64,000 nt of DNA from Paraburkholderia kururiensis (GTDB lineage Bacteria; Pseudomonadota; Gammaproteobacteria; Burkholderiales; Burkholderiaceae): positions 620,001 through 684,000 of the forward strand of contig NZ_CP139965.1 of assembly GCF_034424375.1 (NCBI RefSeq), read 5' to 3'. The notes under the pieces were generated by a model. The model made no database searches and had not been told where the DNA came from. It saw only the letters and a list, made by a program, of their open reading frames with translations. Positions 53,706 to 63,250 of the stretch are shown here, piece by piece (position 1 is the first letter of the stretch; each line of letters starts with the position of its first letter). The translations under genes were made by a program, and so were the position numbers.

Positions 53706-54122
53706 ATGACGATACGCATCGTAAGACTTGGCGAGCCGCGCGAGCCCGATGAAGGCCTGCGCCTTGGCACCGTGCGCCGGCCGCCTCGCGGCGTGCCGAA
53801 GGAGGAGTTTGCGAGCCGCGACTACTACGACGTGTGGCTGCCGCAGCTTTCGCCGGACCCCGAACTCGTGAAGCAGGCTCAGGCGGCCCAGGCCACCGGC
53901 GACGCGAAAACGTGGACCGCGTTCGTGAAGCACTTCCGCGCCGAAATGAACAAGGGCGACGCATCGCGCCTGCTCGACATGCTGGCGGCACTCTCGCATC
54001 AAACCAACCTTTCGCTCGGCTGCTATTGCGAGGACGAATCGCGCTGCCACCGCTCCGTGCTGCGCACCCTGCTCGAAGAACGCGGCGCGAGCCTGACGGA
54101 TCACAAAAACAAGGGCAGTTGA
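53706..54122 (+). CDS. DUF488 family protein
   Basis: 138 residues. IRIVRLGEPREPDEGLRLGTVRRPPRGVPKEEF at the start and LSLGCYCEDESRCHRSVLRTLLEERGA at the end are the DUF488 hallmarks (C-x-C and the C-H pair). Unknown function; some relatives act on DNA or modify bases. Preceded by GGAAAGGAG. Confidence 0.82.
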   Translation: MTIRIVRLGEPREPDEGLRLGTVRRPPRGVPKEEFASRDYYDVWLPQLSPDPELVKQAQAAQATGDAKTWTAFVKHFRAEMNKGDASRLLDMLAALSHQTNLSLGCYCEDESRCHRSVLRTLLEERGASLTDHKNKGS

Positions 54123-54184
54123 AAACAACCGCGCCGCGAAGCTCGACGCCATAACAACCCACAACGAATCAGGGAGCACACGCC

Positions 54185-55012
54185 GTGAAGGAAACGCTCG
54201 TCGTAGACGGCATCGACGTGATCGTCGAAAGCGCAGGGAACGCGGGAGGGGAAAGCGCGGAGGCATCGAGCCGCGAAACGATCGTGATGATTCATGGCTG
54301 GCCCGACACGTACCGCTTGTGGGACCGCCAGGTCGAACATTTCGGCACGCACTACCGCTGCGTGCGCTTCACGCTGCCGGGCTTCGACGTGTCGAAACCG
54401 CGCAGGGCGTTCTCGCTCGATGAAATCGTCGAGACCATCCGCCACACCGTGGAGCGCACGTGCGGCGACGGCAAGGCCATCATGATGCTGCACGACTGGG
54501 GCTGCGTGTTCGGCTACCAGTTCTGCATGCGCTACCCGGAGCGCGTGGCGAAAATTGTCGGCATCGACGTAGGCGATGCGGCCTCGCGGCAATACCTGAA
54601 CTCGCTCTCCGTAAAGAGCAAAGCCATGATCGTGGGCTACCAGCTGTGGCTCGCCGTTGCATGGCGAATCGGCGGGCGAACCGGCGACCGCATGACGAAG
54701 TACATGGCGCATCTGCTGCGCGTGCCGTCGCATGCGGACTTCATCGGTTCGCACATGGACTACCCGTACTTCATCCAGTGGACCGGCGCTCACGGCTCGT
54801 TCCGCAACATGATGAAACTCGCGCCCACGTGCCCCATGCTGTTCATCTACGGCACGCGCAAGCCGTTCATGTTCCATTCGCCGCAATGGGCCGAGGCGCT
54901 GGCCGCGCAACCCGGCAACAAGGTATGCGCGATTCGCGCCGGGCACTGGGTCATGGTGGACGACGCGCCGCAATTCAATCAAACCGTGAGCGAGTGGCTC
55001 ACCGCGGGCTGA
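54185..55012 (+). CDS. Alpha/beta hydrolase (epoxide-hydrolase-like)
   Basis: 275 residues from a GTG. HGWPDT (37-42) is the oxyanion-hole motif of epoxide hydrolases and dehalogenases; the nucleophile is Asp104 in LHDWGC rather than Ser; the catalytic His is in RAGHWVMVDDAP near 258. This fits an epoxide hydrolase or haloalkane dehalogenase-type mechanism. The cap domain spans ~130-210. Confidence 0.82.
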   Translation: MKETLVVDGIDVIVESAGNAGGESAEASSRETIVMIHGWPDTYRLWDRQVEHFGTHYRCVRFTLPGFDVSKPRRAFSLDEIVETIRHTVERTCGDGKAIMMLHDWGCVFGYQFCMRYPERVAKIVGIDVGDAASRQYLNSLSVKSKAMIVGYQLWLAVAWRIGGRTGDRMTKYMAHLLRVPSHADFIGSHMDYPYFIQWTGAHGSFRNMMKLAPTCPMLFIYGTRKPFMFHSPQWAEALAAQPGNKVCAIRAGHWVMVDDAPQFNQTVSEWLTAG

Positions 55013-55075
55013 ACGAGCCCCGCGATATCATCACGTTGCCCGCATTCCACCACCCTTCCCTGTCAGGCAACCGTC

Positions 55076-55405
55076 ATGGCACGCGACCGCGGTCTCGAAA
55101 CACTCCTGAGCGAAGAACTGGGCGCGCTGCCCGGCCTCACGGAAAAGGCGATGTTCGGCGGCTGGGTGTGGATGCTGCACGGCAATCTGCTGTGCGGGGC
55201 GCGACTGGACGGCATGCTGGTGCGCCTCGGCAAGGGCAACGAAGGCTGGGCACTCAAAACAGCGGGCATTGCGCCCATGATCTCGCAAGGCCGCGTCATG
55301 CCGGGCTGGGTCTGGGCCGCGCCCGAGGCCTATGGCAAAGACGCGCTGCGCCGCAAACTGATCGACGGGGCACTCGAATTCGTGCGGACGCTGCCGCCGA
55401 AATGA
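55076..55405 (+). CDS. TfoX/Sxy N-terminal domain protein
   Basis: 109 residues, one TfoX N-domain: GLTEKAMFGGWVWMLHGNLLCGARLDGMLVRLG and MPGWVWAAPEAY. It lacks the TfoX C-terminal domain, as in many short YjhP-like members, so a competence role is not implied. Confidence 0.82.
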   Translation: MARDRGLETLLSEELGALPGLTEKAMFGGWVWMLHGNLLCGARLDGMLVRLGKGNEGWALKTAGIAPMISQGRVMPGWVWAAPEAYGKDALRRKLIDGALEFVRTLPPK

Positions 55406-55512
55406 AGGCGCCGTCCATCGGCTGCGGCACAGAATCCCCATTGAACGAAGCCGATGCGGCCCGCGCGACGGCAGCCCATCGGCCCGCACTGTTTTCATAT
55501 CGAGGAGACGTC

Positions 55513-56715
55513 ATGTTCGAACACATTCCCGCCTATCCCGGCGACCCGATCCTGAGCCTGAACGAAGATTTTCAGCACGACCCGCGGCAGAACAAGGTCA
55601 ATCTGAGCATCGGCATCTATTTCGACGACGCGGGCAAGCTGCCCGTCATGGCCGCTGCCGGCAAGGCCGAAGCCGCGCTGCTCGGCAACATCACGCCGCG
55701 GCCCTATCTGCCGATGGCGGGCCACGTGCAATATCGCGACCTCGCGCAGGCGCTCGTCTTCGGCGCGGAACACGAAGCGCGCAAGAGCGGCCGTATCGCG
55801 ACGCTTCAAACGCTGGGTGGCTCCGGCGCGCTGAAGATCGGTGCGGACTTTCTGAAGCGCTATTTCCCGGGCGCGCAGGTGTGGATCAGCGACCCGAGCT
55901 GGGAAAACCATCGCGCCGTATTCGAGGGCGCGGGCTTCACGGTCAATACGTACCCCTACTACGACGACTACACGGGCGGCCTGCGCTTTCGCGACATGCT
56001 GGAAGCCGTGAAGACGTTGCCCGCGCAAAGCATCGTGCTGCTGCACGCGTGCTGCCATAACCCCACGGGCGTGGATCTCACCGACGACCAATGGGCGGAA
56101 CTCGTGCCCGTGCTGCGCGAACGCAAGCTGATTCCGTTCGTCGACATGGCGTACCAGGGGTTCGGCGCGGGTCTGGACGAAGACGCCGCATGCATTCGCA
56201 TGCTGGCATCGGCGGGATTGCCGCTCGTGGTCGCCAATTCGTTTTCGAAGAACTTTTCGCTGTACGGCGAGCGCTGCGGCGGCTTGAGCGTGGTGTGCGA
56301 ATCCGCGGACATCGCGCGCAACGTTCAGGGTCAGCTCACGGCGACCGTGCGGGCGAACTACAGCAATCCGCCGACGCACGGCGCACGCATCGTGGCCGCG
56401 GTGCTGGGTACGCCCGACTGGCGCGAGTCGTGGGAACGAGAACTGGCGTCCATGCGCGAACGCATCATCGCGATGCGCCACGCCATTCACGAAGGCCTGA
56501 AGGGCCACGCCGACGACCGCATGCGCGAACGCTACCTGGCCCAGCGCGGCATGTTTACCTACACGGGGCTCACCGAGGCCCAGGTCCTGCGCTTGCGCGA
56601 AGCGCACGGCGTTTATCTGCTGCGCTCGGGCCGCATGTGCGTGGCCGGCCTCAACGCAAGCAACGTGGAATACGTTGCGCGTGCCATCGGAACGGTGCTT
56701 TCGAACGGCGCCTGA
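55513..56715 (+). CDS. Aromatic amino-acid aminotransferase (TyrB/AspC class I)
   Basis: 400 residues. PLP lysine in NSFSKNFSLYGERCG, HNPTG in HACCHNPTGVDLTDDQW, the SDPSWENHRAVFEGAGF block, and the substrate Arg near the C-terminus (SGRMCVAGLN). The family transfers amino groups between aromatic or acidic amino acids and 2-oxoglutarate. It starts at the ATG at 55513 after GAGGAGACG. Confidence 0.9.
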   Translation: MFEHIPAYPGDPILSLNEDFQHDPRQNKVNLSIGIYFDDAGKLPVMAAAGKAEAALLGNITPRPYLPMAGHVQYRDLAQALVFGAEHEARKSGRIATLQTLGGSGALKIGADFLKRYFPGAQVWISDPSWENHRAVFEGAGFTVNTYPYYDDYTGGLRFRDMLEAVKTLPAQSIVLLHACCHNPTGVDLTDDQWAELVPVLRERKLIPFVDMAYQGFGAGLDEDAACIRMLASAGLPLVVANSFSKNFSLYGERCGGLSVVCESADIARNVQGQLTATVRANYSNPPTHGARIVAAVLGTPDWRESWERELASMRERIIAMRHAIHEGLKGHADDRMRERYLAQRGMFTYTGLTEAQVLRLREAHGVYLLRSGRMCVAGLNASNVEYVARAIGTVLSNGA

Positions 56716-57038
56716 TTTCGACGGGTCTGGATGCGCGCCTTTCTGGTGGCCTTTCCGGCGGCCTTTCCAGCCGCCATTCTGCGGCGGCAAAAGGCGCGCT
56801 TCCGAACGCAGACCGTTGCAGCAACCCAGCGCGCCGGCTCCTGGGGAGAACCCCAAGCCCAACCGGAAGCTGGCGCCAGACGGCAATTTGCCGTCGCTTT
56901 TATGCATTTCCGTATCATATTGCCAAGTCTCCGCCCGGGTCCTATCGTTGTCGGCGCATCATTACGGCTTCGCTTAAAACCTACAAAAAGAGCGCGAAAG
57001 AGCCGATAACCAGATGACCACACCTACAGGAGACACCC
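56716..57038. other. Non-coding gap before the OFA transporter
   Basis: 323 bases without a good reading frame. It includes repeated GGCCTTTCC-type motifs (56742-56770) and a possible promoter near TTGCCG...TATCAT (56889-56920, spacing slightly long). A leader with AGGAGA precedes the transporter start. Confidence 0.4.
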
Positions 57039-58439
57039 ATGAGCAGCATCTCTGAGCCGGAAGGCCGCGCCGGCTCGCCTTCGTTCTTTTCGAAAGAAGC
57101 CACTGTTGCCGGCCCCGGCTTTTCACGCTGGATGGTGCCCCCCGCAGCGCTCGCCGTGCACCTGTGCATCGGCCAGGCCTACGCCTTTTCAGTGTTCAAC
57201 GCGCCACTCACGAAGGTGATCGGCATTACGCAATCGGCGCCGGGCGACTGGTCGCTCACTACGCTCGGCTGGATCTTCTCGCTGGCCATCGTGTTTCTGG
57301 GCCTTTCCGCCGCGTTTGCGGGCAAGTGGCTCGAACACGTGGGCCCGCGGCGCACCATGTTTACCGCGGCATGCTGCTTCGGCGGCGGCTTCATCGTCTC
57401 GGCTATCGGCGTGTGGCTGCATCAGATCGCGCTGCTTTATCTCGGCTATGGCGTGATCGGCGGCATTGGCCTCGGGCTCGGTTATGTGTCGCCGGTTTCG
57501 ACGCTGATCCGCTGGTTCCCCGACCGCCGCGGCATGGCCACCGGCATGGCCATCATGGGCTTCGGCGGCGGCGCGATGATCGCGGCACCCCTTTCCGTCG
57601 CGCTGATGAACCACTTCAAGAGCGACACGAGCGTGGGCGTGGCCGAAACGTTCATCGTGCTCGGCATTGCGTATTTCATTTCGATGTCGATCGGCGCGCT
57701 GGCCATTCGCGTACCGCCCGCCGGCTGGAAGCCCGAAGGCTGGACGCCGCCGGACACCTCGCACCGCATGATCACGCGCAATCACGTGCATATCGATCAG
57801 GCGCTGAAGACGCCGCAGTTCTATCTGATCTGGCTCGTGCTGTTCCTCAACGTGACGGCGGGCATCGGCATTCTGGGCCAGGCTTCCGTGATGATTCAGG
57901 AGAGCTTCAAGAACACGGTTTCCGCGGCGGCTGCCGCGGGCTTCGTGGGTCTGCTGTCGCTCTTCAACATGGGCGGACGTTTCGTGTGGGCCTCGGCCTC
58001 CGACTGGGTGGGCCGCAAGAACACGTACTTCATTTTCTTCGTGCTCGGCGCGGTGCTCTACTACCTCGTGCCCGGCTTCGCGGCCACGGGCAACATCGCG
58101 CTCTTCGTGCTGGCCTACTGCGTGATTCTCTCCATGTACGGCGGCGGCTTCTCCACCGTTCCCGCGTACCTCGCCGACATGTTCGGCACCGCGTTCGTGG
58201 GCGGCATCCACGGCCGACTGCTGACGGCGTGGGCGGCCGCAGGTGTGGCAGGCCCGGTGCTCGTCAACTACATCCGCGCCTATGAAGTGGCGCACGGCGT
58301 GGCGAAGGCCGACGCCTACACGATGACGGTTCACATCATGGCCGTGCTGCTGGTGGTGGGCTTCATCTCCAACCTGCTCGTGAAGCGCGTGGACGACCGG
58401 CATCACATGACCGACGCGCAGCTCGCAGCAGACCGTTGA
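57039..58439 (+). CDS. OFA-family (oxalate/formate antiporter-like) MFS transporter
   Basis: 466 residues, 12 membrane segments. SRWMVPPAALAVHLCIGQAYAFSVFNAPL is the OFA start, with G-Q-x-Y-A-(F/W)-S-V-F. Motif A analogue RFVWASASDWVGRKNTYF lies between helices 8 and 9. It exchanges organic anions such as oxalate/formate or lactate. Followed by its 42-residue small subunit. Confidence 0.87.
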   Translation: MSSISEPEGRAGSPSFFSKEATVAGPGFSRWMVPPAALAVHLCIGQAYAFSVFNAPLTKVIGITQSAPGDWSLTTLGWIFSLAIVFLGLSAAFAGKWLEHVGPRRTMFTAACCFGGGFIVSAIGVWLHQIALLYLGYGVIGGIGLGLGYVSPVSTLIRWFPDRRGMATGMAIMGFGGGAMIAAPLSVALMNHFKSDTSVGVAETFIVLGIAYFISMSIGALAIRVPPAGWKPEGWTPPDTSHRMITRNHVHIDQALKTPQFYLIWLVLFLNVTAGIGILGQASVMIQESFKNTVSAAAAAGFVGLLSLFNMGGRFVWASASDWVGRKNTYFIFFVLGAVLYYLVPGFAATGNIALFVLAYCVILSMYGGGFSTVPAYLADMFGTAFVGGIHGRLLTAWAAAGVAGPVLVNYIRAYEVAHGVAKADAYTMTVHIMAVLLVVGFISNLLVKRVDDRHHMTDAQLAADR

Positions 58440-58487
58440 TCGATCGACGCTCAGCGCAAACGCATAGACGCAACCAAGGAGACTTTC

Positions 58488-58616
58488 ATGAGCAATACGG
58501 CCGCGCCGCATCCCACCAACAAGGCATTGATGGCGCTCTTCTGGGCCTACGTGCTGATTCCGCTGGCGTGGGGTGTCGTGAACACGCTCCTGCAGGCGAT
58601 GAAGCTGTTCAGCTGA
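58488..58616 (+). CDS. MFS transporter small subunit (OFA partner)
   Basis: 42 residues: MSNTAAPHPTNKALMALFWAYVLIPLAWGVVNTLLQAMKLFS. One membrane helix. It follows the OFA gene by 48 bases and has AAGGAGAC before its ATG. Short single-helix proteins in this position are known partners of OFA-type transporters. Too short to be found by a length-filtered gene search. Confidence 0.8.
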   Translation: MSNTAAPHPTNKALMALFWAYVLIPLAWGVVNTLLQAMKLFS

Positions 58617-58652
58617 TGCGCTGCTGACGGCGAAACGCTGACTGCGGAACGC

Positions 58653-58680
58653 AAAAGGCCGGGCACATGCCCGGCCTTTT
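58653..58680 (+). terminator. Rho-independent terminator of the OFA operon
   Basis: AAAAGGCCGGGC (58653-58664) and GCCCGGCCTTTT (58669-58680) form a perfect 12-bp stem with a 4-base loop, ending in TTTT; symmetric, so usable on both strands. Confidence 0.85.
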
Positions 58681-58845
58681 GTCATGTTGGCGCGTCAATC
58701 GGTCGGGTTCGATCGGTTGAGCATAAAGTTGGCCCACGCACGACGCCGAGGCCTTCGCCGTTTGAAACCGGCACCTTCATTTGCGTTTTGTGAACGTAGC
58801 GGCCCGCGCAGTTTCGCCGCTACGCCACACTTTAAGGAGACGCAA

Positions 58846-59088
58846 ATGGAACACGATCACGTGTCGAAGCTGGAAGCGAAGATCGCGACGCTGCGCAAGG
58901 CCGCCGACGAATTCGCGAGCCAGGACGGTTACGACGTACTGTTCAGGATCATCCATCAACCGGGCTGGACCACGCCCGCCGAATTCGCATTTGCCGTGGC
59001 GCTCGTGGACACGATGGCCGGCGCCGCCAACGTGCTCGTGCAGGCGAAGAGCGCACTGGTTGCCGCGAGCCGCGCCGTGGGTCAGTGA
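58846..59088 (+). CDS. Small conserved hypothetical protein
   Basis: 80 residues. Acidic-His start MEHDHVSKLEAKIATLRKAADEFASQDGYDVLFRIIHQPGWT, then a hydrophobic helical tail AFAVALVDTMAGAANVLVQAKSALVAAS. Clean AAGGAGACG ribosome site. No family recognised. Confidence 0.55.
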   Translation: MEHDHVSKLEAKIATLRKAADEFASQDGYDVLFRIIHQPGWTTPAEFAFAVALVDTMAGAANVLVQAKSALVAASRAVGQ

Positions 59089-59151
59089 CACCGCGCGGCA
59101 TGTCGTGTTTTGCGTGTCGTAGCGGCGCACCTTGCTGCCGCTACGGCCGCT

Positions 59152-59856
59152 TTAACTGCGCTTCGGAATGTCCAGCGCCCGTTGCACCGCAGGCCGCGCG
59201 ACGAACGCATCCAGCACGCGCCGCACGTTCGGAAAGTCCTGAATGCCGACGAGGTCGCCTGCTTCGTAAAAGCCCCCGAGGTTGCGCACCCAGGGGAACG
59301 TCGCCATGTCGGCAATCGTATAGGCGTCGCCCATGATCCACGCGCGTCCCGCGAGGCGTTGCTCGAGCACGCCAAGCAGCCGGCGCGATTCGGCCACGTA
59401 ACGGTCGCGCGGACGCTTGTCCTCGTACTCTTTGCCCGCGAACTTGTGGAAGAAGCCCACCTGCCCGAACATCGGACCGATGCCGCCCATCTGGAACATC
59501 ACCCACTGAATGGTCTCGTAGCGGCCTTCCGCGTCCTGCGGAATGAACTGGCCCGCCTTGTCCGCGAGATAGATGAGGATCGCGCCGGATTCGAAGAGGC
59601 CGAACGGGCGGCCCGCGGGACCGTTGGGATCGATGATGGCCGGAATCTTGTTGTTGGGATTGAGCGAGAGAAATTCCGGCGACATCTGGTCGTTGTTCTC
59701 GAAGCTCACGAGGTGCGGCTCGTACGGCAAGCCGGTTTCTTCGAGCATCGCCGAAACCTTGACGCCGTTCGGCGTGGGCAGCGAATAGAGCTGGATGCGA
59801 TCGGGGTGTTGCGCGGGCCACCTGGCCGTAATGGGAAACGCAGACAGTTCGTTCAT
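59152..59856 (-). CDS. Glutathione S-transferase (YfcG/YghU-like)
   Basis: 234 residues. The thioredoxin-like N-domain begins IQLYSLPTPNGVKVSAMLEETGLPYE, with TPNG in place of a catalytic Ser/Tyr as in Nu-class disulfide-bond reductases, then NKIPAIID and LFESGAILIYLA. The C-domain has WIMGDAYTIADMATFPWVRN. I start at 59856, where AAGGA is well spaced; an ATG at 59871 would add 5 residues. Confidence 0.87.
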   Translation of the reverse strand: MNELSAFPITARWPAQHPDRIQLYSLPTPNGVKVSAMLEETGLPYEPHLVSFENNDQMSPEFLSLNPNNKIPAIIDPNGPAGRPFGLFESGAILIYLADKAGQFIPQDAEGRYETIQWVMFQMGGIGPMFGQVGFFHKFAGKEYEDKRPRDRYVAESRRLLGVLEQRLAGRAWIMGDAYTIADMATFPWVRNLGGFYEAGDLVGIQDFPNVRRVLDAFVARPAVQRALDIPKRS

Positions 59857-60098
59857 GCGAAGGTCCTTCATGGCGAATGGAGGAGGCACGAAGCCGTGCG
59901 CAAGACCGGCTTCGTGCGATGACGAATGCAATCGATGCCCGCCGAATTCTATCTGCTCCGTCGTTTTGTCACAGGAAAGCCATGCGCGTGCGGCCTTCGC
60001 TACGCGCGCGGTGACGTGTTCAAATATCGGACGAAACTCGTGGCGGGCGGCGTCGCCTGTCGCGCCGCGATGTCGCGCCTTCAAACGTGGACCCGAAC

Positions 60099-60515
60099 AT
60101 GCAAACGTCTTTTCTTCATCCCTTGCGCCTCTCGCCAGGCGACGATCTTCGTGTCGCGCTTCAGCACGCATTGCGCGACGTCGGCGTGCAGGCCGCGTTC
60201 GTCGTGCAGGGCATGGGCAGTCTCAGCGTCGCGCAGTTGCGATACGCCGGCGCACAAGAGGCCACGGCACTGCATGGCGACCTCGAAATTCTCACGCTCG
60301 CCGGCTCGCTCTCTCCCGACGGCGCGCATCTGCACATGTCGGTTGCAAATGCTCGTGGCGAAGTATTCGGCGGACACGTAGCGCCCGGCTGCATGGTTCG
60401 CACCACGGCGGAGATCGTGCTGGCGCTGCTGCCCGAGCACCGTTTTTCACGCGAAATCGATCCGCGCACAGGCTTCGCCGAACTCGTCATCCGTCATGCG
60501 AACGACGGCGCGTAA
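60099..60515 (+). CDS. PPC domain (DUF296) protein
   Basis: 138 residues. A single PPC domain: PGDDLRVALQHALRDVGVQAAFVVQGMGSLSVAQLRYAG, the LEILTLAGSLSPDGAHLHMSVANARGEVFGGH core and VRTTAEIVLALLP. In plants this domain pairs with AT-hooks; bacterial stand-alone forms have no proven function. GTG at 60087 is an alternative start. Confidence 0.85.
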   Translation: MQTSFLHPLRLSPGDDLRVALQHALRDVGVQAAFVVQGMGSLSVAQLRYAGAQEATALHGDLEILTLAGSLSPDGAHLHMSVANARGEVFGGHVAPGCMVRTTAEIVLALLPEHRFSREIDPRTGFAELVIRHANDGA

Positions 60516-60837
60516 GCGCGGTTTCATCGGACCATTGCACGCGATTCATCGAAACGCCGTTCGCCTTCGTATGAGCAATGACGTAGTGCGAATCGCGCTA
60601 TGCAGAAAGCACATTTCGTGGTCCGGAATAGCGGTCGAGCCCACACTGTAGGTAAGAACGGCGATTGACCTTCTGCGGTAAACCTCACATATTGTTCGAG
60701 CGGCCATCGCGTCAGCACTGTGCGTGCCGATGCCAATGGCGATGCCAGCAGGCGACTGGCGGCAGGCGTTGTCGCACACGCCTGCCGCGATGCAGAGCAT
60801 GCCTCACGTCGTTCTCCAACGCCGTCAGGACCACCGC
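60516..60837. other. Non-coding gap before the zinc-ribbon protein
   Basis: 322 bases. TTGACC (60665-60670) with CATATT (60688-60693) at 17 bases spacing is a possible sigma-70 promoter for the zinc-ribbon gene. Frame-compatible ATGs between 60730 and 60838 leave some doubt about the exact start. Nothing else recognised. Confidence 0.45.
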
Positions 60838-61899
60838 ATGTTCACTCAGACAGCTCGACGTCAGCGTTCCCCCACACCATCATGCAGGCGCTGCGGCACG
60901 GCGCTCTACGAGCACGTCGCGTTTTGCCCGTATTGCGGCATCGATCATCCGCTTGCCGCACCGGGAGAAATAGCGGCCGCCGCACAGGCGAGCGTGGCGA
61001 GCGCCACGATGCAACCGGCGCAACACGCCGCGCTCATCGCCGCCGCACCTGTGGCACCGGCGCACACGCCTTACGCCGATGCGCTCGCTTCGCTGGAAAG
61101 CCCAGGCGCCATGCCCCGAGGCAAATCGCGTTGGGGCTTCATGCGCGCTGCGATGATCGTCACGGCGCTCACGCTCGTGTATGTGAGCCTGTTGCTGCTC
61201 ACCGGCAATCGCCCGGACAGAGCATCGGATACCACCGACGTCGCGCGCACCGCCAGCGGCTCCATCACGCCGTCCACACCAGGCGCGTCGTCCAGCGGCA
61301 CGGCAACGAGCGCCACCACGAGCACCGCAAACGCGCCACAAGCCAGCGCGGATTCGGCCCGGCAGGCTCCGCGTTTCGCGAATCTCGTCGAAAGTCTGCG
61401 CGCCGCGCGCGCGAGCCTTGCCACGAATAATCTCAGCGATGCGCGCATCGCGCTCGACGCCGCCGCGGCAATGGAGCCGAAGCGCGAAGACGTGCGGCAG
61501 TTCCAGCGCGACCTTGCCGCTATCGAAGTGCGTCGCGACGCGGCACTGCGCAGCGCGCGGCAGTGCGAACAGAACCGCATGTGGCCCTGCGTGCGGCAAT
61601 ACGCGAACACCGCGCTCAGCATCGACTCGGGCAGCAACGACGCCAAGGCGCTGCTGCAACACGCCATCGTCGCGTCGGCCTGGACAGCGCTTCCGCAACA
61701 GCAGGCGTCGCATGCTCCCGCGCGAGCCGCCGCGCAGGCAGCGCATACATCACGCGCACCACGCAAGGAAGCAGCGACGACGGATTCGACAACGAATACG
61801 GCGAGCCCGCCCGACACCAGCGAGATCGACGCACAGCAACGCGCCATCGTGGAATCGGGCTGGAAGCATCCGCCCAGCAACGCGGCGCCTGCGCAGTAA
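60838..61899 (+). CDS. Zinc-ribbon single-pass membrane protein
   Basis: 353 residues. An N-terminal zinc ribbon (CRRCGTALYEHVAFCPYCG, two C-x-x-C pairs), an Ala-rich linker, one membrane helix (MRAAMIVTALTLVYVSLLLL, about 102-121), then a periplasmic part with helical repeats (VESLRAARASLATNNLSDARIALDAAAAMEPKREDVRQFQRDLAAIE, then QCEQNRMWPCVRQYANTALSIDSGSNDAKALLQHA) that read as TPR-like, and a disordered tail. Followed 135 bases later by a TAXI binding protein. I do not recognise a named family. Confidence 0.65.
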   Translation: MFTQTARRQRSPTPSCRRCGTALYEHVAFCPYCGIDHPLAAPGEIAAAAQASVASATMQPAQHAALIAAAPVAPAHTPYADALASLESPGAMPRGKSRWGFMRAAMIVTALTLVYVSLLLLTGNRPDRASDTTDVARTASGSITPSTPGASSSGTATSATTSTANAPQASADSARQAPRFANLVESLRAARASLATNNLSDARIALDAAAAMEPKREDVRQFQRDLAAIEVRRDAALRSARQCEQNRMWPCVRQYANTALSIDSGSNDAKALLQHAIVASAWTALPQQQASHAPARAAAQAAHTSRAPRKEAATTDSTTNTASPPDTSEIDAQQRAIVESGWKHPPSNAAPAQ

Positions 61900-62034
61900 G
61901 CGCGCGCACTTTCCACGACGATTCGCATCGCCAGCACCTCGCACCCCGCCACGACCGAAGACCGTTTCGACCACGCTTCGCGCGCCGCGCGTCGGCGCGC
62001 GCGTGTTCCACCTTGCACGAATGAGGGGACAACC

Positions 62035-63126
62035 ATGTTGAAGACACTTCTCGCGGGCTGGCTCGCGCTCATGCTCGCGGCTTGTTTCGCGACCTTCTCC
62101 TGGGCCGCGACGCCGCCGGCGCGCTACAAGATCGTGACGGGCCCTGAGCGCGGCACGTACATCCAGATCGGGCAGGATCTGTCGAAATGGGTGGCGGAGC
62201 CGGCCGGCATCGATCTGGAGGTGATGCCATCGAAGGGTTCCGCGGAAAACGTGCAGCGCATGCGCTACGAGCCCGGCGTGAAGCTTGCGCTCGTGCAGTC
62301 GGACGTGTACCAGGCTTATCTCGACATGGCGAACGCGGGCAACCCGGATGCGGGCAGCACGATTCGTCCATTGCGGCTCATCATGCCGCTCTACGACGAA
62401 GAGATTCATTTCCTCGTGCGCGCGGACTCGCCGTTGCGAAGCATCAACGAGATCAAGGACAAGACCATCAGCGTGGGCCTCATCGGCAGCGGCACGGCAC
62501 AGTCGGCCACCACGTTGTACCGGCTGATGTTCGGCCAGCCCATTCCCGAACAGAACGTGCAGCACTTCAGCAACGAAGACGCGCTCGCCGCGCTGATCGT
62601 CAAGAAGATCGACGTGGCCGTGGTGGTGGCCGGGCAACCGGCCAAGCTCTTCACCGACATGAACCCCGATTTGCTGCAACAGCTGCGCATTCTGCGCGTG
62701 GACCCATCCGCGCCCGAAACGGCGCGCGCGCAGCAGGCCTATTTCCCCGCGACGATCCGCACCTCCAGCTACCCGAACTGGCTCAAGGAGGACGTGCCCA
62801 CGTTCACCGTGAAAGCGTTTCTCGTGACGTACGACTACGGCCTGCGCGACACCGTCTTCCATCTCAACCGCTTCGCCGATTCGCTTTGCGAGAACTTCGA
62901 CAACCTTCAGGAGCACGGGCATCCGAAGTGGAAGCAGGTCAAGCTGGAGTTGCCGAATCTCGGCAAGGGGTGGCAGTACTATCCGCCCGTCGAAAGGCGC
63001 CTGCGCGCGTGCATTGCGCGGCGAGCGGAGGGCGGCAATGGAGCGCCACAAGAGGCCGCCACGCGCAGAGCCGCGCCAAGAACGAACTGCACGAATCAGG
63101 AGCGTCTGCTTCTGCTGTGCAAGTGA
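62035..63126 (+). CDS. TAXI-family TRAP solute-binding protein
   Basis: 363 residues. Signal peptide MLKTLLAGWLALMLAACFATFSWA, then the TAXI block RYKIVTGPERGTYIQIGQDL, SKGSAENVQRMRYEPGVKLALVQSDVYQAYLD, KTISVGLIGSGTAQSATTLYRLM. The last ~45 residues are basic and Cys-containing, longer than usual. No TRAP membrane subunit is nearby, so it may be an orphan sensor or binding protein. Confidence 0.85.
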   Translation: MLKTLLAGWLALMLAACFATFSWAATPPARYKIVTGPERGTYIQIGQDLSKWVAEPAGIDLEVMPSKGSAENVQRMRYEPGVKLALVQSDVYQAYLDMANAGNPDAGSTIRPLRLIMPLYDEEIHFLVRADSPLRSINEIKDKTISVGLIGSGTAQSATTLYRLMFGQPIPEQNVQHFSNEDALAALIVKKIDVAVVVAGQPAKLFTDMNPDLLQQLRILRVDPSAPETARAQQAYFPATIRTSSYPNWLKEDVPTFTVKAFLVTYDYGLRDTVFHLNRFADSLCENFDNLQEHGHPKWKQVKLELPNLGKGWQYYPPVERRLRACIARRAEGGNGAPQEAATRRAAPRTNCTNQERLLLLCK

Positions 63127-63250
63127 GAGACTCGATCAAACGTTTGTATGAATCCGGCTGCGGCGTTGGGCGCAATGGTGTGCGCAATGGCTCGCAGACG
63201 CCGCGATTTTTTCAGGTGCGCAACGCACACTGGCCACACGAACCCGCGCC

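Noticed and set aside
53645..53752. Short frame with CHCPCCGKE, reminiscent of a zinc knuckle, just before the DUF488 gene
   Set aside because: Only 35 codons, runs into the DUF488 gene in another phase and has no ribosome site of its own.
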